Shown: positions 33,846 to 42,602 of the stretch, one piece after another | Numbering within the stretch: the first letter of the stretch is position 1 | Layout: each line of letters opens with the position of its first letter | NCBI RefSeq assembly: GCF_026967925.1 | Contig: NZ_JAPVBI010000001.1 | Span: forward strand, 124,001 to 188,000 | DNA: 64,000 nt | Reading direction: 5' to 3' | Source: Modestobacter sp. VKM Ac-2985 | GTDB taxonomy: Bacteria > Actinomycetota > Actinomycetes > Mycobacteriales > Geodermatophilaceae | Translations under genes and position numbers: made by a program | Notes under the pieces: model-generated | Database searches by the model: none | What the model saw: only the letters and a program-made list of their open reading frames with translations | What the model was told of the DNA's origin: nothing

Positions 33846-35048
33846 TCATTTGCGGGTGGGGCCGGGTGGTCGACCGGTGGGCTGGTAGTCGCGGGTTGGG
33901 TCGATGGTGAGCTCGCGGAGGAGTTCGCCGGTGGCGGCGTCGATGACGCGGACGTGCAGGTCCTGGACGAGCAGCAGGACGTGGGTTCCGTAGTGGGTTC
34001 GGCCGACGCCGATGTGGTGGAGGCGACCGGCCAGTCGGAGGGTGACGCAGCCGGTGGAGTCGATGCGGTCGGTGCGGACCCGGTCGTGGGTGTCGCGACT
34101 GCCGTCGGCGCCGGGGCCGGCTTTCGGCCGCGCGGTGTAGGCGGTGGCCGGGGTGGCCCGGCGGGGCAGGGATCGGTGCGGGCGGTGGCAGTTGTAGGTG
34201 TCGACGAAGACGTCGATGAGGGCCTGCAGGTCGGCGATCGTGCCGGGCTGGATGGGCTGGGCGAGCAGCCACTTCTTCAGCGTCTGCTGGAAGCGTTCGA
34301 CTTTGCCGCAGGTGGTGGGGTGGTTGGGGCGGGAGTTCTTCTGCCTGATGCCCAGGCGGCGGAGTTCGTGTTCGAGGTGGTTGCGGCCGCCGCGGCCGCC
34401 GGCGAAGCGGGTGGTGTAGACGGTGCCGTTGTCGGTGAGCGTGGAGGCGGGGTAGCCGTGCAGGTCAGCGGCCTGGCGGAAGGTCTTGAGTACGACCGGT
34501 CCGGTGATCCGGGGGTGGGCGGTGACGTGCAGGGCCAGCCGGGAGTGGTCGTCGAGCCAGGTGATGATCTCGATGTCTGTGCCTGGAGTGCCGTCGGGGT
34601 TGGTGAGCCGGTAGTGGGTGAAGTCCGATTGCCAGGTCTCATTCGGCTGGTCGGCGGCGAAGCGGATGTAGGAGGACTTGGGCCGCTTGGCGGGTTCGGG
34701 GGTGACCGCGCCGGCGCGGGTGAGGATCCGGTGGATCGTGGCCCGGGAGAGGTTGGTCTGGTGGCGGTGGGTCAGGTGCCAGCCGATGGTGTCCGCGCCG
34801 GCGTCCAGCCCTGAGTCGGCCAGCTCCTTGCGGAGTCGCAGCACCATCTCGACTGTGGCCGGGGCGGTGGCACCCGGTGAGCTGCGTGGCCGCCGGGAGC
34901 GGGGCTGGAAGGCGGCGTCGCCTTCGGTCCGGTAGCGGGCCAGCAGCTCATAGAGCCAGGACCGGGAGACGCCGTAGGCCTCGATCACCTCGGCCGGGCT
35001 CCGGCCCTCCACCTCAACAGCCGTGATGACCAGCCGCGCCTTCGACAT
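33846..35048 (-). CDS. IS481-family transposase
   Basis: The 400-residue transposase has an N-terminal helix-turn-helix (about 10-60, PAEVIEAYGVSRSWLYELLARY) and an rve DDE domain. The acidic triad is visible as Asp in TWQSDFTHYRL, Asp in TLTDNGTVY and Glu in GKVERFQQTLKKW. A C-terminal extension of about 90 residues follows. It is full length with no frameshift, so the IS may be active. It starts 20 bp inside three tandem 23-bp repeats at the right end. Confidence 0.93.
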   Translation of the reverse strand: MSKARLVITAVEVEGRSPAEVIEAYGVSRSWLYELLARYRTEGDAAFQPRSRRPRSSPGATAPATVEMVLRLRKELADSGLDAGADTIGWHLTHRHQTNLSRATIHRILTRAGAVTPEPAKRPKSSYIRFAADQPNETWQSDFTHYRLTNPDGTPGTDIEIITWLDDHSRLALHVTAHPRITGPVVLKTFRQAADLHGYPASTLTDNGTVYTTRFAGGRGGRNHLEHELRRLGIRQKNSRPNHPTTCGKVERFQQTLKKWLLAQPIQPGTIADLQALIDVFVDTYNCHRPHRSLPRRATPATAYTARPKAGPGADGSRDTHDRVRTDRIDSTGCVTLRLAGRLHHIGVGRTHYGTHVLLLVQDLHVRVIDAATGELLRELTIDPTRDYQPTGRPPGPTRK

Positions 35049-35067
35049 GGTCGACCCTCAGCCGAGG

Positions 35068-35136
35068 GTCCGGCATGACCTGCGACATCAGTCCGGCATG
35101 TCGTGAGACACCTGTCCGGTATGTCCTGAGCCAGGA
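35068..35136 (+). repeat. Three tandem 23-bp repeats at the IS right end
   Basis: Units begin with gtccggcatgacctgcgac at 35068, gtccggcatgtcgtgagac at 35091 and gtccggtatgtcctgagcc at 35114. The left end has only one related copy, inverted. They are likely transposase-binding sites, with the outermost one forming the right terminal repeat. Confidence 0.75.
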
Positions 35137-35138
35137 CA

Positions 35139-35154
35139 CCACGCCCTCCGCACA
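35139..35154 (+). repeat. Right target duplication of the IS481 element
   Basis: Exact repeat of 33771-33786. Joining the flanks without the IS restores tRNA 3' end followed by chromosomal acatcgccgg, as expected for the original attR. Confidence 0.7.
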
Positions 35155-35235
35155 TCGCCGGCCCGGCCGTGCACGCGGGGCGGCCGCCGTCAGGTCACCG
35201 GGGCGTTGCGTTCTGCTCACGCGCGCGCCACCCCC

Positions 35236-35270
35236 TTGACAGTCGTTTGTAAGGACGGTTGCCTAACAAA
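35236..35270 (+). promoter_or_regulatory. Promoter and ROK operator
   Basis: A consensus -35 TTGACA (35236-35241) precedes an imperfect palindrome, tttgtaagg (35246-35254) and cctaacaaa (35262-35270), with one mismatch. It sits directly before the GTG at 35272. AT-rich palindromes with TTTGTAAGG/CCTAACAAA-type arms are typical sites of ROK repressors, so autoregulation is likely. Confidence 0.65.
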
Positions 35271-35271
35271 T

Positions 35272-36450
35272 GTGACCACCGTCGCAGACCCCCCGCAGCC
35301 CCGGCGAGCGCTGCGCTCCACCGCCAAGGTGCTGCCCGAGCACGCCCGGGCGAGCAACCGCTCGATGGTGCTCCAGCTGCTCTTCCACGCCGGGCCACGG
35401 TCGAGGGCCGAGCTGGCCCGCGCGACCGGGCTGACCCGGGTGACGATCTCCGACCTCGTCTCCTCGCTGCTCGCCCAGGGCCTGGTGACCGAGCTGGGCC
35501 AGCAGGCCGACGGCAAGGTCGGCAAGCCCGGCACGCTGGTCGGCCTGGACGCCGAGGCCTTCCAGATCGTCGCGGTCGACCTGGCCGACGACGAGCGGGT
35601 GCACGGTGCGGTGCTCGACCTCTCCGGCGCCGTCCGGGAGCGCCGGACGGCGGCGGTCGGCGGCTGCACCGGCGCCGCGGCGGTCGAGGTGCTGCTGGGG
35701 CTGTGCCGGGAGCTCGTCGCGGCGACCACCCGGCCGGTGCTCGGGGTGGGCGTGGGCTCCCCGGGCGTCATCGACCTCTCCGGCCGGGTGCTGCAGGCAC
35801 CGAACCGCGGCTGGTACGACCTGCCGCTCGCCGAGCAGCTGAGCGCGGCGCTGGAGCTGCCGGTGCACGTGGCCAACGACGCGGACACCGCCGCGCTGGG
35901 GGAGTTCACCTGGGGTGGCGCCTCCGGCAACGGCCTGCTGGTGCTCACCGTCGGCGGTGGCGTGGGTGCCGGCATCGTGCTGGACGGCGCTCTCGTCCAG
36001 GGCAACGAGCACGCCGCCGGTGAGCTCGGGCACGTCACCGCCCTGGACGAGCGCGACGAGCACGACCGTGCCCCGCTCGGCCGTCCCGAGCTCTGCGCCT
36101 GCGGGCGCCGCGGCTGCCTGGAGACCGTGCTGTCCGTCCCGGCGATGCGCCGGCGGGTCGCCGGGCTCGACGCCGCCGGCCGGGACGCCGCGCTGGCCTC
36201 GGTCGGGCGCCGGCTGGGCATCGTGCTGGCCCCGGTGGTCAGCGCCCTGAACCTCTCCGAGGTCGTGCTCTGCGGCCCGGAGGAACTGCTGGGTGGACCG
36301 CTGCGCGACGCGGCGCTGGCCACCCTGCGCGAACGCACGATCCCGGTCGTCAGCAGCCACGTCCAGCTGCGGATGACCTCGCTCGGCGAGCACGGTGCCC
36401 TGTCCGGGGCCGCCGTGCTCGTGCTGTCCGGTCAGCTCGGGGTCACGTGA
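35272..36450 (+). CDS. ROK-family transcriptional repressor (NagC-like)
   Basis: The 392-residue regulator has an N-terminal MarR-like helix-turn-helix (about 25-75, SRAELARATGLTRVTISDLVSSLLAQ) and a ROK sugar-binding fold with GVGVGSPGVID and the zinc motif CACGRRGCLE. It is the first gene of a sugar-uptake set (binding protein, two permeases, kinase, GH3 enzyme) and should repress it in the absence of a sugar such as GlcNAc. GTG 35272 directly follows the operator, so the mRNA is probably leaderless. It is the first chromosomal gene after the island and IS. Confidence 0.88.
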   Translation: MTTVADPPQPRRALRSTAKVLPEHARASNRSMVLQLLFHAGPRSRAELARATGLTRVTISDLVSSLLAQGLVTELGQQADGKVGKPGTLVGLDAEAFQIVAVDLADDERVHGAVLDLSGAVRERRTAAVGGCTGAAAVEVLLGLCRELVAATTRPVLGVGVGSPGVIDLSGRVLQAPNRGWYDLPLAEQLSAALELPVHVANDADTAALGEFTWGGASGNGLLVLTVGGGVGAGIVLDGALVQGNEHAAGELGHVTALDERDEHDRAPLGRPELCACGRRGCLETVLSVPAMRRRVAGLDAAGRDAALASVGRRLGIVLAPVVSALNLSEVVLCGPEELLGGPLRDAALATLRERTIPVVSSHVQLRMTSLGEHGALSGAAVLVLSGQLGVT

Positions 36451-36542
36451 CGACCCCGAGCCGACCTCCTGCACGTCGGGAGAGCACGCCCCCTGGAACG
36501 GCGCTGTCCGGCACCGTCCCCGCATCGGGAAGGAACCCCAAC

Positions 36543-37880
36543 ATGAAGAGCGTACGCACGAGTGGCCTGGCCGCTGTGGCCGTCGGGATGCTGGCGCTGA
36601 CCGCCTGCGGCGGCGGGGACGCCGCGGGTGACGACGGTGGTGGTGGCGGGGGCGAGGTGCGGCTGTGGCTCGCCGGCTCCGACACCCCGCAGGAGCTGCG
36701 GGACCACCTGGTCGAGACCTTCGAGGCCCAGCACCCCGACTCGACCCTGGTGATCGAGGAACAGGACTGGAACGGGCTCGTCCCGCGGCTGCAGACGGCG
36801 CTGACGTCGGAGAGCCAGACGCCGGACCTGGTGGAGATCGGCAACACGCAGAGCCCGACGTTCACCTACGCCGGTGCCTTCAGCGACATCAGCGACCTGT
36901 ACGACGAGCTCGGCGGTGACGACCTGCTGCAGGGCTTCGTCGACGCCGGCACGGTCGACGACACGCTCTACGCGGTGCCCTACTACTCCGGCGCCCGCGC
37001 GGTCTTCTACAACAAGGAGCTCTTCGCCGCCGCGGGGGTCGAGGTGCCCACGACGCTGGCCGAGTTCACCGAGGTGGCGCAGACCCTCCAGCAGGCCAAC
37101 CCGACCGGGGCGCCGAGCTTCTCCGGGTTCTGGCTGCCCGGTCAGGACTGGTACAACGGCGTCGCCTGGCTGAACAGCCACGGCGGCGAGCTGGCCGTCG
37201 AGGAGGACGGCGAGTGGGCCGGGGCGCTGTCCACCCCCGAGTCGCAGGAGGGGCTGGCTGCGGTCCAGGCGCTGTTCGGCACGGCCACCAGCGCCCCGCG
37301 GGACGCCGACTCCAACGAGCCGTGGATCGCCTTCAACAACGGCGAGGCGGCGATGTTCTCCGCCCCGACGTGGGCCCGCTGGAGCATCGACCTGCCCGAG
37401 TGCAACAAGGGCGTGGCCGCCGACGACGAGTCCGAGGCGGCGCAGGCCCTGCTGGCCGAGCAGCAGGCCTGCAACGAGGAGAAGACCGGCATCTTCGCCC
37501 TCCCCGGCATGGCGGAGGGCTCGGTCGCGCCGGTGTTCGCCGGTGGCTCGAACATCGGCATCCCGGCGAAGTCGGGCAACCAGGAGCTGGCCCGGGACCT
37601 GCTGCGGATCATCTTCAGCCCCGAGTACCAGACGATGCTGGCCGAGAACGGGCTGATCCCGGGCAACACCGAGTACGCCGACGCGCTCGGCGACGACGTC
37701 TACGCCCAGGCGGCACTCGCCGCGGCGGTCGACGCCGAGCTGACGCCGCCGGCCGAGAAGTGGGCCGACGTCGAGGGCGCCCGGATCCTGGAGGACCTCT
37801 TCCAGGAGATCGCCAGCGGCACCGACCCGGCCACGGCCGCGGCCGAGGCGGACGAGCTGATCACCGACACGCTCAACTGA
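36543..37880 (+). CDS. Sugar-binding lipoprotein of an ABC importer
   Basis: The 445-residue protein has a lipoprotein signal (MKSVRTSGLAAVAVGMLALTAC, lipobox LTAC with Cys22), a Gly-rich linker and a family 1 extracellular solute-binding domain. It would capture a sugar at the cell surface and hand it to the two permeases encoded next. AAGGA precedes the ATG. The neighbouring GH3 N-acetylglucosaminidase and ROK kinase suggest GlcNAc, chitobiose or a muropeptide sugar, as in the Das/Ngc systems of Streptomyces, but the binding residues cannot be read. Confidence 0.9.
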   Translation: MKSVRTSGLAAVAVGMLALTACGGGDAAGDDGGGGGGEVRLWLAGSDTPQELRDHLVETFEAQHPDSTLVIEEQDWNGLVPRLQTALTSESQTPDLVEIGNTQSPTFTYAGAFSDISDLYDELGGDDLLQGFVDAGTVDDTLYAVPYYSGARAVFYNKELFAAAGVEVPTTLAEFTEVAQTLQQANPTGAPSFSGFWLPGQDWYNGVAWLNSHGGELAVEEDGEWAGALSTPESQEGLAAVQALFGTATSAPRDADSNEPWIAFNNGEAAMFSAPTWARWSIDLPECNKGVAADDESEAAQALLAEQQACNEEKTGIFALPGMAEGSVAPVFAGGSNIGIPAKSGNQELARDLLRIIFSPEYQTMLAENGLIPGNTEYADALGDDVYAQAALAAAVDAELTPPAEKWADVEGARILEDLFQEIASGTDPATAAAEADELITDTLN

Positions 37881-37989
37881 CCGCCTGACCTCGTCCGCCG
37901 GGGGGCGTGACCGCGCCCGCCCGCCGTCCGGTGCCCACGCGCCGCGATCGCGTCCCCCGGCCCGGTCCTGCCCGGATCCAGGAGCCCCC

Positions 37990-38976
37990 ATGTCCGCGCC
38001 ACCCGCACCTGCGACGACCGCACCCGCCCCGCCCCGCCCCCCGCACCCGGCGACCGGGAGCAGCCCTGCGACCCCACGGCGCCGGCAGCGACCGCTCCGC
38101 TCCCGCCTGGGGCCCTACCTCCTGCTCGTCCCGGCCCTGGTCCCGCTCGCGGTGGGCCTGGGCTACCCGCTGGTCCGCCAGTTCGTCTTCTCGTTCCAGG
38201 AGTACGGCCTGGCCCAGCAGTTCGGCCGCCCGGCCGAGTGGGTCGGCCTGGACAACTACGTCACCCTGCTGTCGGACCCCTACGTCTGGGGGGTGATCGC
38301 CCGGTCGATCGCCTTCTGCCTGGTCAACGCGGCGCTGACCATGGCGCTGGGCATCGCCCTGGCGGTGCTGATGACCAGGGTCGGCCGCGCCGCCCGGATC
38401 ACCCTGCAGGTCGGCATGCTGCTGGCCTGGGGCACCCCGGTGCTGGCCACGATGACCGTCTGGCAGTGGCTCTTCGACTCCCAGTACGGCGTCGTGAACT
38501 GGGTGCTCGCCGGCCCCCTGGGGATGGAGGGGCAGCGCGGCCACTCGTGGCTGATCGAGCCGCTGTCCTTCTACGCCGTGGCCACGGTGATCGTGGTCTG
38601 GATGAGCGTGCCGTTCGTCGTCTTCACCGTGTACGCGGGGCTGCTGCAGGTGCCCGAGGAGTGCATGGAGGCCGCGCAGCTCGACGGGGCGAGCAGCTGG
38701 CAGCGGCTGTGGGGGCTGGCGCTCCCGATGATCAAGCCGGTGCTGTTCGTGGTGGCCCTGCTCCAGGTCATCTGGGACCTGCGGGTGTTCACCCAGATCC
38801 ACGTGCTGCAGCGGGCCGGCGCGCCGACCCGGGAGACCCACCTGCTGGGCACCTACATCTACTCGCTGTCCAAGGAGTTCTCCATGGCCGGGGCGATGGC
38901 CACGATCATGCTGGTGATCACGCTGCTGCTGACCACCGCCTACATCCGCCGGATGCTGCGCGAGGAGGAGTCGTGA
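37990..38976 (+). CDS. ABC sugar permease, MalF type
   Basis: The 328-residue membrane protein has a Pro-rich cytoplasmic N terminus (1-40), six predicted membrane segments and the EAA-type loop EECMEAAQLDGASSWQRLWGLALPMIKPV that contacts the ATPase. AGGAG lies 6 nt before the ATG. It overlaps the second permease gene by GTGA. No ATPase gene is present here; such importers in actinobacteria often share a MsiK-type ATPase encoded elsewhere. Confidence 0.92.
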   Translation: MSAPPAPATTAPAPPRPPHPATGSSPATPRRRQRPLRSRLGPYLLLVPALVPLAVGLGYPLVRQFVFSFQEYGLAQQFGRPAEWVGLDNYVTLLSDPYVWGVIARSIAFCLVNAALTMALGIALAVLMTRVGRAARITLQVGMLLAWGTPVLATMTVWQWLFDSQYGVVNWVLAGPLGMEGQRGHSWLIEPLSFYAVATVIVVWMSVPFVVFTVYAGLLQVPEECMEAAQLDGASSWQRLWGLALPMIKPVLFVVALLQVIWDLRVFTQIHVLQRAGAPTRETHLLGTYIYSLSKEFSMAGAMATIMLVITLLLTTAYIRRMLREEES

Positions 38977-39881
38977 CCTCCGTCGTCCCGCCGCCGGCCA
39001 CCGCGGTACCGGCCCGGGCGCGGGAGGTGCCCGCCCGGCGCCGGCCGCGTCGCCGGGGCACCGCGGCCCGCCGGCTGCTCGACGTCCTGGCGGTGCTGAC
39101 CGCGCTGGCCTGGGTCTTCCCGGTCTACTGGATGATCAACAGTGCGTTCCTGCCGACCAACCGGCTGCGCACCCCGGAGCCGTCGTTCCTGCCCTTCGGC
39201 GGCACCCTGTCGAACTTCCGCCGGGTGCTCACCGACCCGTCGTTCTACGAGGCGTTCAAGGTCTCCCTCGCCGTCACCGGCCTGACCCTGGCCGCCGCGA
39301 TCCTCTTCGCCTTCGTCGCGGCGCTCGCGATCAGCCGGTTCCGGTTCCGCGGCCGCAAGAGCTTCATCGTGACGGTGCTGGTCGTGCAGATGATCCCGGC
39401 CGAGGGGCTGTTCATCTCCCAGTACCAGATGCTGGACACCTGGCAGCTGGTCAACTCCGTGGTGGGCCTGTCGATCGTCTACGTCGCCGCCGTCCTGCCG
39501 TTCACGATCTGGATGCTGCGCGGCTTCGTCAGCGGCGTGCCGATCGAGCTGGAGGAGGCCGCGATGATGGACGGGCTGTCGCGGACCGGGGCCTTCTTCC
39601 GGATCACCTTCCCGCTGCTGGCCCCCGGGCTGGTCGCCTCCGGGGTGTACGGGTTCCTGCAGGCCTGGAACGAGTACACCCTCGCGCTGGTGGTGATGAC
39701 CGACCCGGCCGAGCGCACCCTGCCGCTGTGGCTGCAGGGCCTGGTCGAGGCCAACCGGGCCACCGACTGGGGGGTGGTCATGGCCGGAGCGGCGCTGATC
39801 ACCGTGCCGGTCATCCTGTTCTTCCTGTTCGTCCAGCGGCGGATGAGCTCCGGTCTGGTGGCCGGGGCGGTGAAGGGGTGA
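38973..39881 (+). CDS. ABC sugar permease, MalG type
   Basis: The 302-residue partner permease has six membrane segments and the EAA loop ELEEAAMMDGLSRTGAFFRITFPLLAPGL. GTG 38973 overlaps the stop of the first permease by 4 bp, and its own stop overlaps the kinase start in the same way. The series of 4-bp overlaps indicates one translationally coupled unit. Confidence 0.92.
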   Translation: MTSVVPPPATAVPARAREVPARRRPRRRGTAARRLLDVLAVLTALAWVFPVYWMINSAFLPTNRLRTPEPSFLPFGGTLSNFRRVLTDPSFYEAFKVSLAVTGLTLAAAILFAFVAALAISRFRFRGRKSFIVTVLVVQMIPAEGLFISQYQMLDTWQLVNSVVGLSIVYVAAVLPFTIWMLRGFVSGVPIELEEAAMMDGLSRTGAFFRITFPLLAPGLVASGVYGFLQAWNEYTLALVVMTDPAERTLPLWLQGLVEANRATDWGVVMAGAALITVPVILFFLFVQRRMSSGLVAGAVKG

Positions 39882-40885
39882 CCGCGCTGCGGGCAGGCGA
39901 GGAGGTGACTCCCCTCCGGGGAGGCGCGGGCGGGTGGAGCGTCGGGCTGGACATCGGCGGCACCAAGGTGCTCGGCGTGCTGCTGGACGACGCCGGGACG
40001 GTGCAGGCCAGCGTGCGGGTGCCCAGCCGGCCGGGCACCGAGGGCGTGGTCGGTGCCGCGGCCGAGGTCGTGGAGCAGCTGTGCCACACCGCCGGGATCG
40101 CGCCGGCCGAGCTCGCCGGTGTCGGCGCCGGGGTGCCCGGCCTGGTCGCCCCGCTGACCGGCGAGGTCTCCCACGCGGTGAACCTGGGCATCTCCGAGCA
40201 GCCGGTCGCGCTCGCCCTGCTGCTGGCCGACCGGCTGGGCGGCGTGCCGGTGACCGTGGAGAACGACCTGAACGTCGCCGCCGTCGGTGCCGCCCGGGTG
40301 CTCGGGCTGCGCGGCGACCTCGCCTTCCTCTCCCTGGGCACCGGGGTGGCCGCCGGGCTGCTGCTCGGCGGGGAGCTGCGGCGCGGCCATCGCGGCGGCG
40401 CCGGGGAGATCGGGCACATCCCGCACGACCCGGCGGGCCCGCGCTGCTCGTGCGGCCAGCGCGGGTGCCTGGAGCTCTACGCCTCCGGGGCGGCGCTGGG
40501 CGCGGCCTGGCCGAGCCGCACCGGCCGGCCCGCCGCGGTGGAGCTGTTCGAGGCCGCGGACGCCGGGGAGCCCGCCGCCGTGCGGGTCCGGGACGCCTTC
40601 GCCGGGGCGGTCGCCGCCGCCGTCCGGCTGCTGGTGCTCACCTGCGACGTCGAGCACGTGGTGCTCGGCGGGGGCGTCGCGGAGGTGGGCGTCCCGCTGC
40701 TGGCGGCGGTGGCGCACCAGTGCCGGCGACAGGCGTCCGGCTCGCCGTTCCTGGACAGCCTGCGGATCGCCGACCGGGTCCAGCTGGTGCCCGGAGGAGT
40801 GCCGGTGGCCCCGATCGGGGCCGCGCTCGCCGTCCGCGACCGGATCGCCACGAACGGGCACCGCCGGGTGCCCGCCCCGTCGTGA
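39878..40885 (+). CDS. ROK-family sugar kinase
   Basis: The 335-residue kinase has the phosphate motif GLDIGGTKV near the N terminus, ENDLNVAAVGAA, and the ROK zinc motif with its His: GEIGHIPHDPAGPRC then CSCGQRGCLE. No DNA-binding domain is present, so it is an enzyme and not a regulator. It would phosphorylate the imported sugar (GlcNAc or glucose). GTG 39878 overlaps the permease stop. Confidence 0.88.
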   Translation: MTALRAGEEVTPLRGGAGGWSVGLDIGGTKVLGVLLDDAGTVQASVRVPSRPGTEGVVGAAAEVVEQLCHTAGIAPAELAGVGAGVPGLVAPLTGEVSHAVNLGISEQPVALALLLADRLGGVPVTVENDLNVAAVGAARVLGLRGDLAFLSLGTGVAAGLLLGGELRRGHRGGAGEIGHIPHDPAGPRCSCGQRGCLELYASGAALGAAWPSRTGRPAAVELFEAADAGEPAAVRVRDAFAGAVAAAVRLLVLTCDVEHVVLGGGVAEVGVPLLAAVAHQCRRQASGSPFLDSLRIADRVQLVPGGVPVAPIGAALAVRDRIATNGHRRVPAPS

Positions 40886-40929
40886 CCGGCCCGGCCACAC
40901 CCCCTTCCCCCGACGAGGAGCTCCGCAGC

Positions 40930-42417
40930 ATGGCCACCGAGCACCACGACACCTCCGACCTGGACCGGCTGGTCAACGCCTGCCTGATGCCGGGCTTCAC
41001 CGGCCCGACGCTCCCGGCCTGGGTCACCGACGCACTGGACGACGGACTCGCCGGGATCTGCCTGTACGGCCAGAACCTCACCGGCGAGGACCCGCCGGTG
41101 CCCGAACGGGTCGCGGCGATCACCGCCGCAGCCCGGGCCGTGCGCGGCGACGTGCTGGTGGCGCTGGACGAGGAGGGCGGGGACGTGACCCGCCTGGAGT
41201 ACACGGTGGGCAGCAGCTGGCCGGGCAACGCCGCCCTCGGTGTCGTCGACGACGAGGCGCTGACCACCGCGGTGGCCACCGGGATCGGCGGGCAGCTGCG
41301 CCAGGTCGGGGTGAACGTCGACCTCGCGCCGTCGGTGGACGTGAACAGCGACGTGCGCAACCCGGTCATCGGCGTCCGCTCGTTCGGCGCCGACCCGGCG
41401 CTGGTCGCCCGGCACGGGGTGGCCTACGTCCAGGGGCTGCAGGCCGCCGGCGTCGCCGCAGCCGCCAAGCACTTCCCCGGGCACGGGTCGACCACGGTCG
41501 ACTCGCACCTCGGCCTGCCGGTCATCGACGCCGACGAGGCCACCTTCCGGGCACGGGAGCTGCCGCCCTTCGCCGCCGCCGTCCGCGCCGGGGTCGACCT
41601 GGTGATGACCGCGCACGTCGTCTTCCCGGCGCTGGACGCGGCGCCGGCGACGCTCAGCCGCCGGCTGCTGGTCGACCTCCTCCGGGACGAGCTCGGCTTC
41701 ACCGGGGTCGTCGTCACCGACGCGCTCGACATGGCCGGGGTCCGGGCCGCGCACGGGCTGGCCGGGGCGGCCGTCCGCTCCCTGGCCGCCGGCGCCGACC
41801 TGCTGCTGCTGGGCGCCGAGGACGGCGAGGAGCACTGCGCGGCTGTCCGGTCGGCGGTGCGGGCCGCCGTCGCCGACGGCACGCTGGCCGAGGACCGGCT
41901 GGAGGACGCCGCGGCCCGGGTGACCGCGCTGCGGCAGCGACTGGCCGCGGCCGGACGCCCCGCCCCGCCGGTGCCCGCGCCGGACACCGGGCGGGCCGCC
42001 GCCCGGGCCGCCCTCCGTGCGCGGGGGGTCGTCCCGCTGACCGGGCCGGCGGTCGTGGTCGAGCTGCGGGCCGGCACCAACCTGGCGGTCGGGGACGCCG
42101 CCTGGAGCCTGGCCGAGCCGCTGGCCGAGCACGGCCTGCTGGCCGGGCTGCAGACGGTCACCGAGGACGGCGTCTCGGCCGACGACGTGGTCACCGCGGC
42201 GACCGGCCGGCCGGTGGTGGTCGCCGTGCGGGACGCCTACCGCAGCCCCTGGCAGACGGCGTGGCTGGACCGGCTGCTCCGGGCCCGGCCCGACGCGGTC
42301 CTCGTCGCCCTCGGCATGTCGGTCGACGCCGAGCGGGCGCCGGGGCCGGCGGTCGCGGCCCACGGGGCCGCCCGGGCGGTCACCCAGGCGGTCGCCGACC
42401 TGCTCCACGGCGACTGA
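40930..42417 (+). CDS. nagZ: GH3 beta-N-acetylglucosaminidase (NagZ-like)
   Basis: The 495-residue enzyme has the GH3 catalytic domain (about 10-330) with the NagZ-type loop KHFPGHGSTTVDSHLGLP, whose Asp-His dyad is the acid/base, and the nucleophile Asp in VVTDALDMAGV. A C-terminal domain of about 150 residues follows, as in longer actinobacterial enzymes, some of which are phosphorylases. No signal peptide is seen, so it acts on imported di- or oligosaccharides. ATG 40930 is preferred because GAGGAG lies 9 nt upstream; a GTG at 40882 overlaps the kinase stop and is an alternative. Confidence 0.85.
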   Translation: MATEHHDTSDLDRLVNACLMPGFTGPTLPAWVTDALDDGLAGICLYGQNLTGEDPPVPERVAAITAAARAVRGDVLVALDEEGGDVTRLEYTVGSSWPGNAALGVVDDEALTTAVATGIGGQLRQVGVNVDLAPSVDVNSDVRNPVIGVRSFGADPALVARHGVAYVQGLQAAGVAAAAKHFPGHGSTTVDSHLGLPVIDADEATFRARELPPFAAAVRAGVDLVMTAHVVFPALDAAPATLSRRLLVDLLRDELGFTGVVVTDALDMAGVRAAHGLAGAAVRSLAAGADLLLLGAEDGEEHCAAVRSAVRAAVADGTLAEDRLEDAAARVTALRQRLAAAGRPAPPVPAPDTGRAAARAALRARGVVPLTGPAVVVELRAGTNLAVGDAAWSLAEPLAEHGLLAGLQTVTEDGVSADDVVTAATGRPVVVAVRDAYRSPWQTAWLDRLLRARPDAVLVALGMSVDAERAPGPAVAAHGAARAVTQAVADLLHGD

Positions 42418-42442
42418 TGCGGCTGATCGGGCCGGCTGGTCT

Positions 42443-42482
42443 CGGGCAGGTCCGGTGCAGACCGGGCAGGTTCGGTGCAGAC
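42443..42482 (+). repeat. Two tandem 20-bp repeats upstream of the nuclease gene
   Basis: Units 42443-42462 and 42463-42482 differ at one base (cgggcaggtccggtgcagac). They start 25 bp after the GH3 stop. They may be a regulator site for the phosphate-scavenging gene that follows; direct repeats are the usual form of actinobacterial PHO boxes, although this sequence is not the consensus. Confidence 0.5.
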
Positions 42483-42602
42483 GGAGATGAACAGGACCTG
42501 TCCGTCGCGACGACTGACTGCTTTCATGTCGACACGTCGCGTTCACACCACTAGGTGACAGTCCTCGGCGTCGTACCGATCCGTCGCACCCGGAGGCCAC
42601 AC

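Larger units (their letters stand above)
33787..35138. mobile_element. IS481-family insertion sequence, 1352 bp
   Basis: The element has one transposase gene and imperfect 25-bp terminal inverted repeats that match at 19 of 25 positions. The left end is 33787-33811 (tgtgatgtcgcaagacatcc...) and the right end is the reverse complement of 35114-35138; both start with TGT. Exact 16-bp direct repeats flank it. It has inserted at the junction of attR and the chromosome, after integration of the island or in its target. Confidence 0.85.

Noticed and set aside
35139-35155. Third copy of the tRNA 3' end as a second att site
   Set aside because: The copy abuts the IS right end exactly and equals the left flank, so target-site duplication by the IS explains it without a second integration.
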